Positions 12,703 to 13,192 of a stretch of 13,192 nt of DNA are shown here, one piece after another. The stretch covers positions 1 through 13,192 of the forward strand of contig JAJYEJ010000025.1 of assembly GCA_021785805.1 (NCBI GenBank), given 5' to 3'. This DNA is from Microcaldota archaeon (lineage in GTDB: Archaea > Micrarchaeota > Micrarchaeia > Micrarchaeales > Micrarchaeaceae). A model generated the notes under the pieces. The model saw only the letters and a list, made by a program, of their open reading frames with translations, made no database searches and was not told the origin of the DNA. The stretch's first letter is position 1; every line of letters starts with the position of its first letter. The position numbers and the translations under genes were made by a program.

Positions 12703-13192
12703 ATGGTCTCACCATCGATCAAGGAGAGGTTCAGGCGTGCCGGGATCAACCTCAGGCTTCTCGAGTTCTGGCTTGGCACCTATAAGGGCCTTCCGCCGGC
12801 ATGGTCAAGAGGAGGCTACAGCAGGATAAAGTTTGCTAGACTTTCCATCGCTTTGGCCGCACTCCTCAACGTATCCGTACTCATGATGCCGACAAGCATT
12901 GGAGGGACCAGCCTTGTCAACGTATGGTTCGGATTCGTGGCATCAGCATATATTCTTGCCGCAATCGTTTTCCTGCTAGGCCTTAGGATCTGGTATCTCC
13001 CTTCGGTGCTGTTCTTCATAGTGAGCGCAATCGTGAGCCTCCTGATCAGTTCGAGTTACTTCCAACCGGCAGCTTGGGCGGCTTCATCGGACTGGACGAT
13101 GATCGTGGCTTTTGCCGCATTTGCTTACGTGGTGGTCGGTGGACTTGTCCTGATGAAATACGACAACGGGTCCGGAGTGAACACCGCCCTTA
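12703..13192 (+). CDS. Hypothetical multi-pass membrane protein (C-terminus cut by window edge)
   Basis: At least 163 codons run from ATG 12703 to the window edge without a stop. The first 43 residues are basic and probably cytoplasmic (IKERFRRAGINLRLLEFWLG). Four hydrophobic segments follow at about 44-62, 72-94, 98-117 and 131-151, joined by short loops, with a polar MKYDNGSG after the last. No family signature is recognised. A leaderless start is supported by the TATA box at 12674-12681. It is divergent from aglB and separated from it by the structured region. Confidence 0.7.
   Translation, partial: MVSPSIKERFRRAGINLRLLEFWLGTYKGLPPAWSRGGYSRIKFARLSIALAALLNVSVLMMPTSIGGTSLVNVWFGFVASAYILAAIVFLLGLRIWYLPSVLFFIVSAIVSLLISSSYFQPAAWAASSDWTMIVAFAAFAYVVVGGLVLMKYDNGSGVNTAL

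Noticed and set aside
1..13192. CRISPR array, insertion sequence or prophage
   Set aside because: No regularly spaced direct repeats, transposase or integrase was seen; the only repeat is the paralogous pilin module.

Overview
The window reads as chromosomal DNA of an archaeon. The evidence is archaeal TATA boxes about 26 bases before many genes, several apparently leaderless starts, Shine-Dalgarno sites of the GGTGA type, an archaeal 5S rRNA, an AglB-type oligosaccharyltransferase, a TYW1/Taw1 wybutosine enzyme, an archaeal primase large subunit and an RNase P Rpr2/Rpp21 subunit. The pilin-like proteins carrying the string SAMEYLMTYGWAIL, and the wide use of AUA for isoleucine, suggest a DPANN-type lineage such as Micrarchaeota. 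That placement is inference from remembered sequence style, not a search.

Layout. Positions 1-2795 are a minus-strand block. It runs from a catalytically doubtful DJ-1/PfpI-like protein, through the RNase P subunit (rnp4) and a type IV pilus/secretion ATPase, to the first part of a pilin-like surface protein cut by the window edge. A divergent promoter region (2796-2899) separates this from a plus-strand polyprenyl diphosphate synthase (2900-4000), which converges on a solitary 5S rRNA (4008-4121, minus). A gap with strong inverted repeats follows, then priL (primase large subunit) overlapped by a tiny zinc-finger gene. Next comes a second pilin-like gene (5549-6943) whose C-terminal part is a YVTN-type beta-propeller. 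It is followed by taw1 with an unknown upstream partner gene (8023-8862), a tRNA with anticodon UAU, a 52-codon small ORF, and a 1023-residue AglB. A 390-base intergenic stretch with a long-range GC-rich helix (possible structured RNA) precedes a plus-strand membrane protein cut by the right edge.

How the genes fit together. The pilus ATPase, the two class III signal-peptide proteins and AglB fit one theme: assembly and N-glycosylation of surface filaments or pilin-like adhesins. The rest is housekeeping: RNA maturation (RNase P, 5S, tRNA, wyosine), replication priming and membrane lipid synthesis. The most notable points are a primase large subunit whose C-terminus looks PriX-like rather than a classical Fe-S domain, a tRNA-Ile(UAU) in a genome where AUA is the main Ile codon, pilin-like proteins with exchangeable C-terminal modules, an AglB with an extra N-terminal membrane region and a sequon-rich tail, and two unexplained structured intergenic regions.
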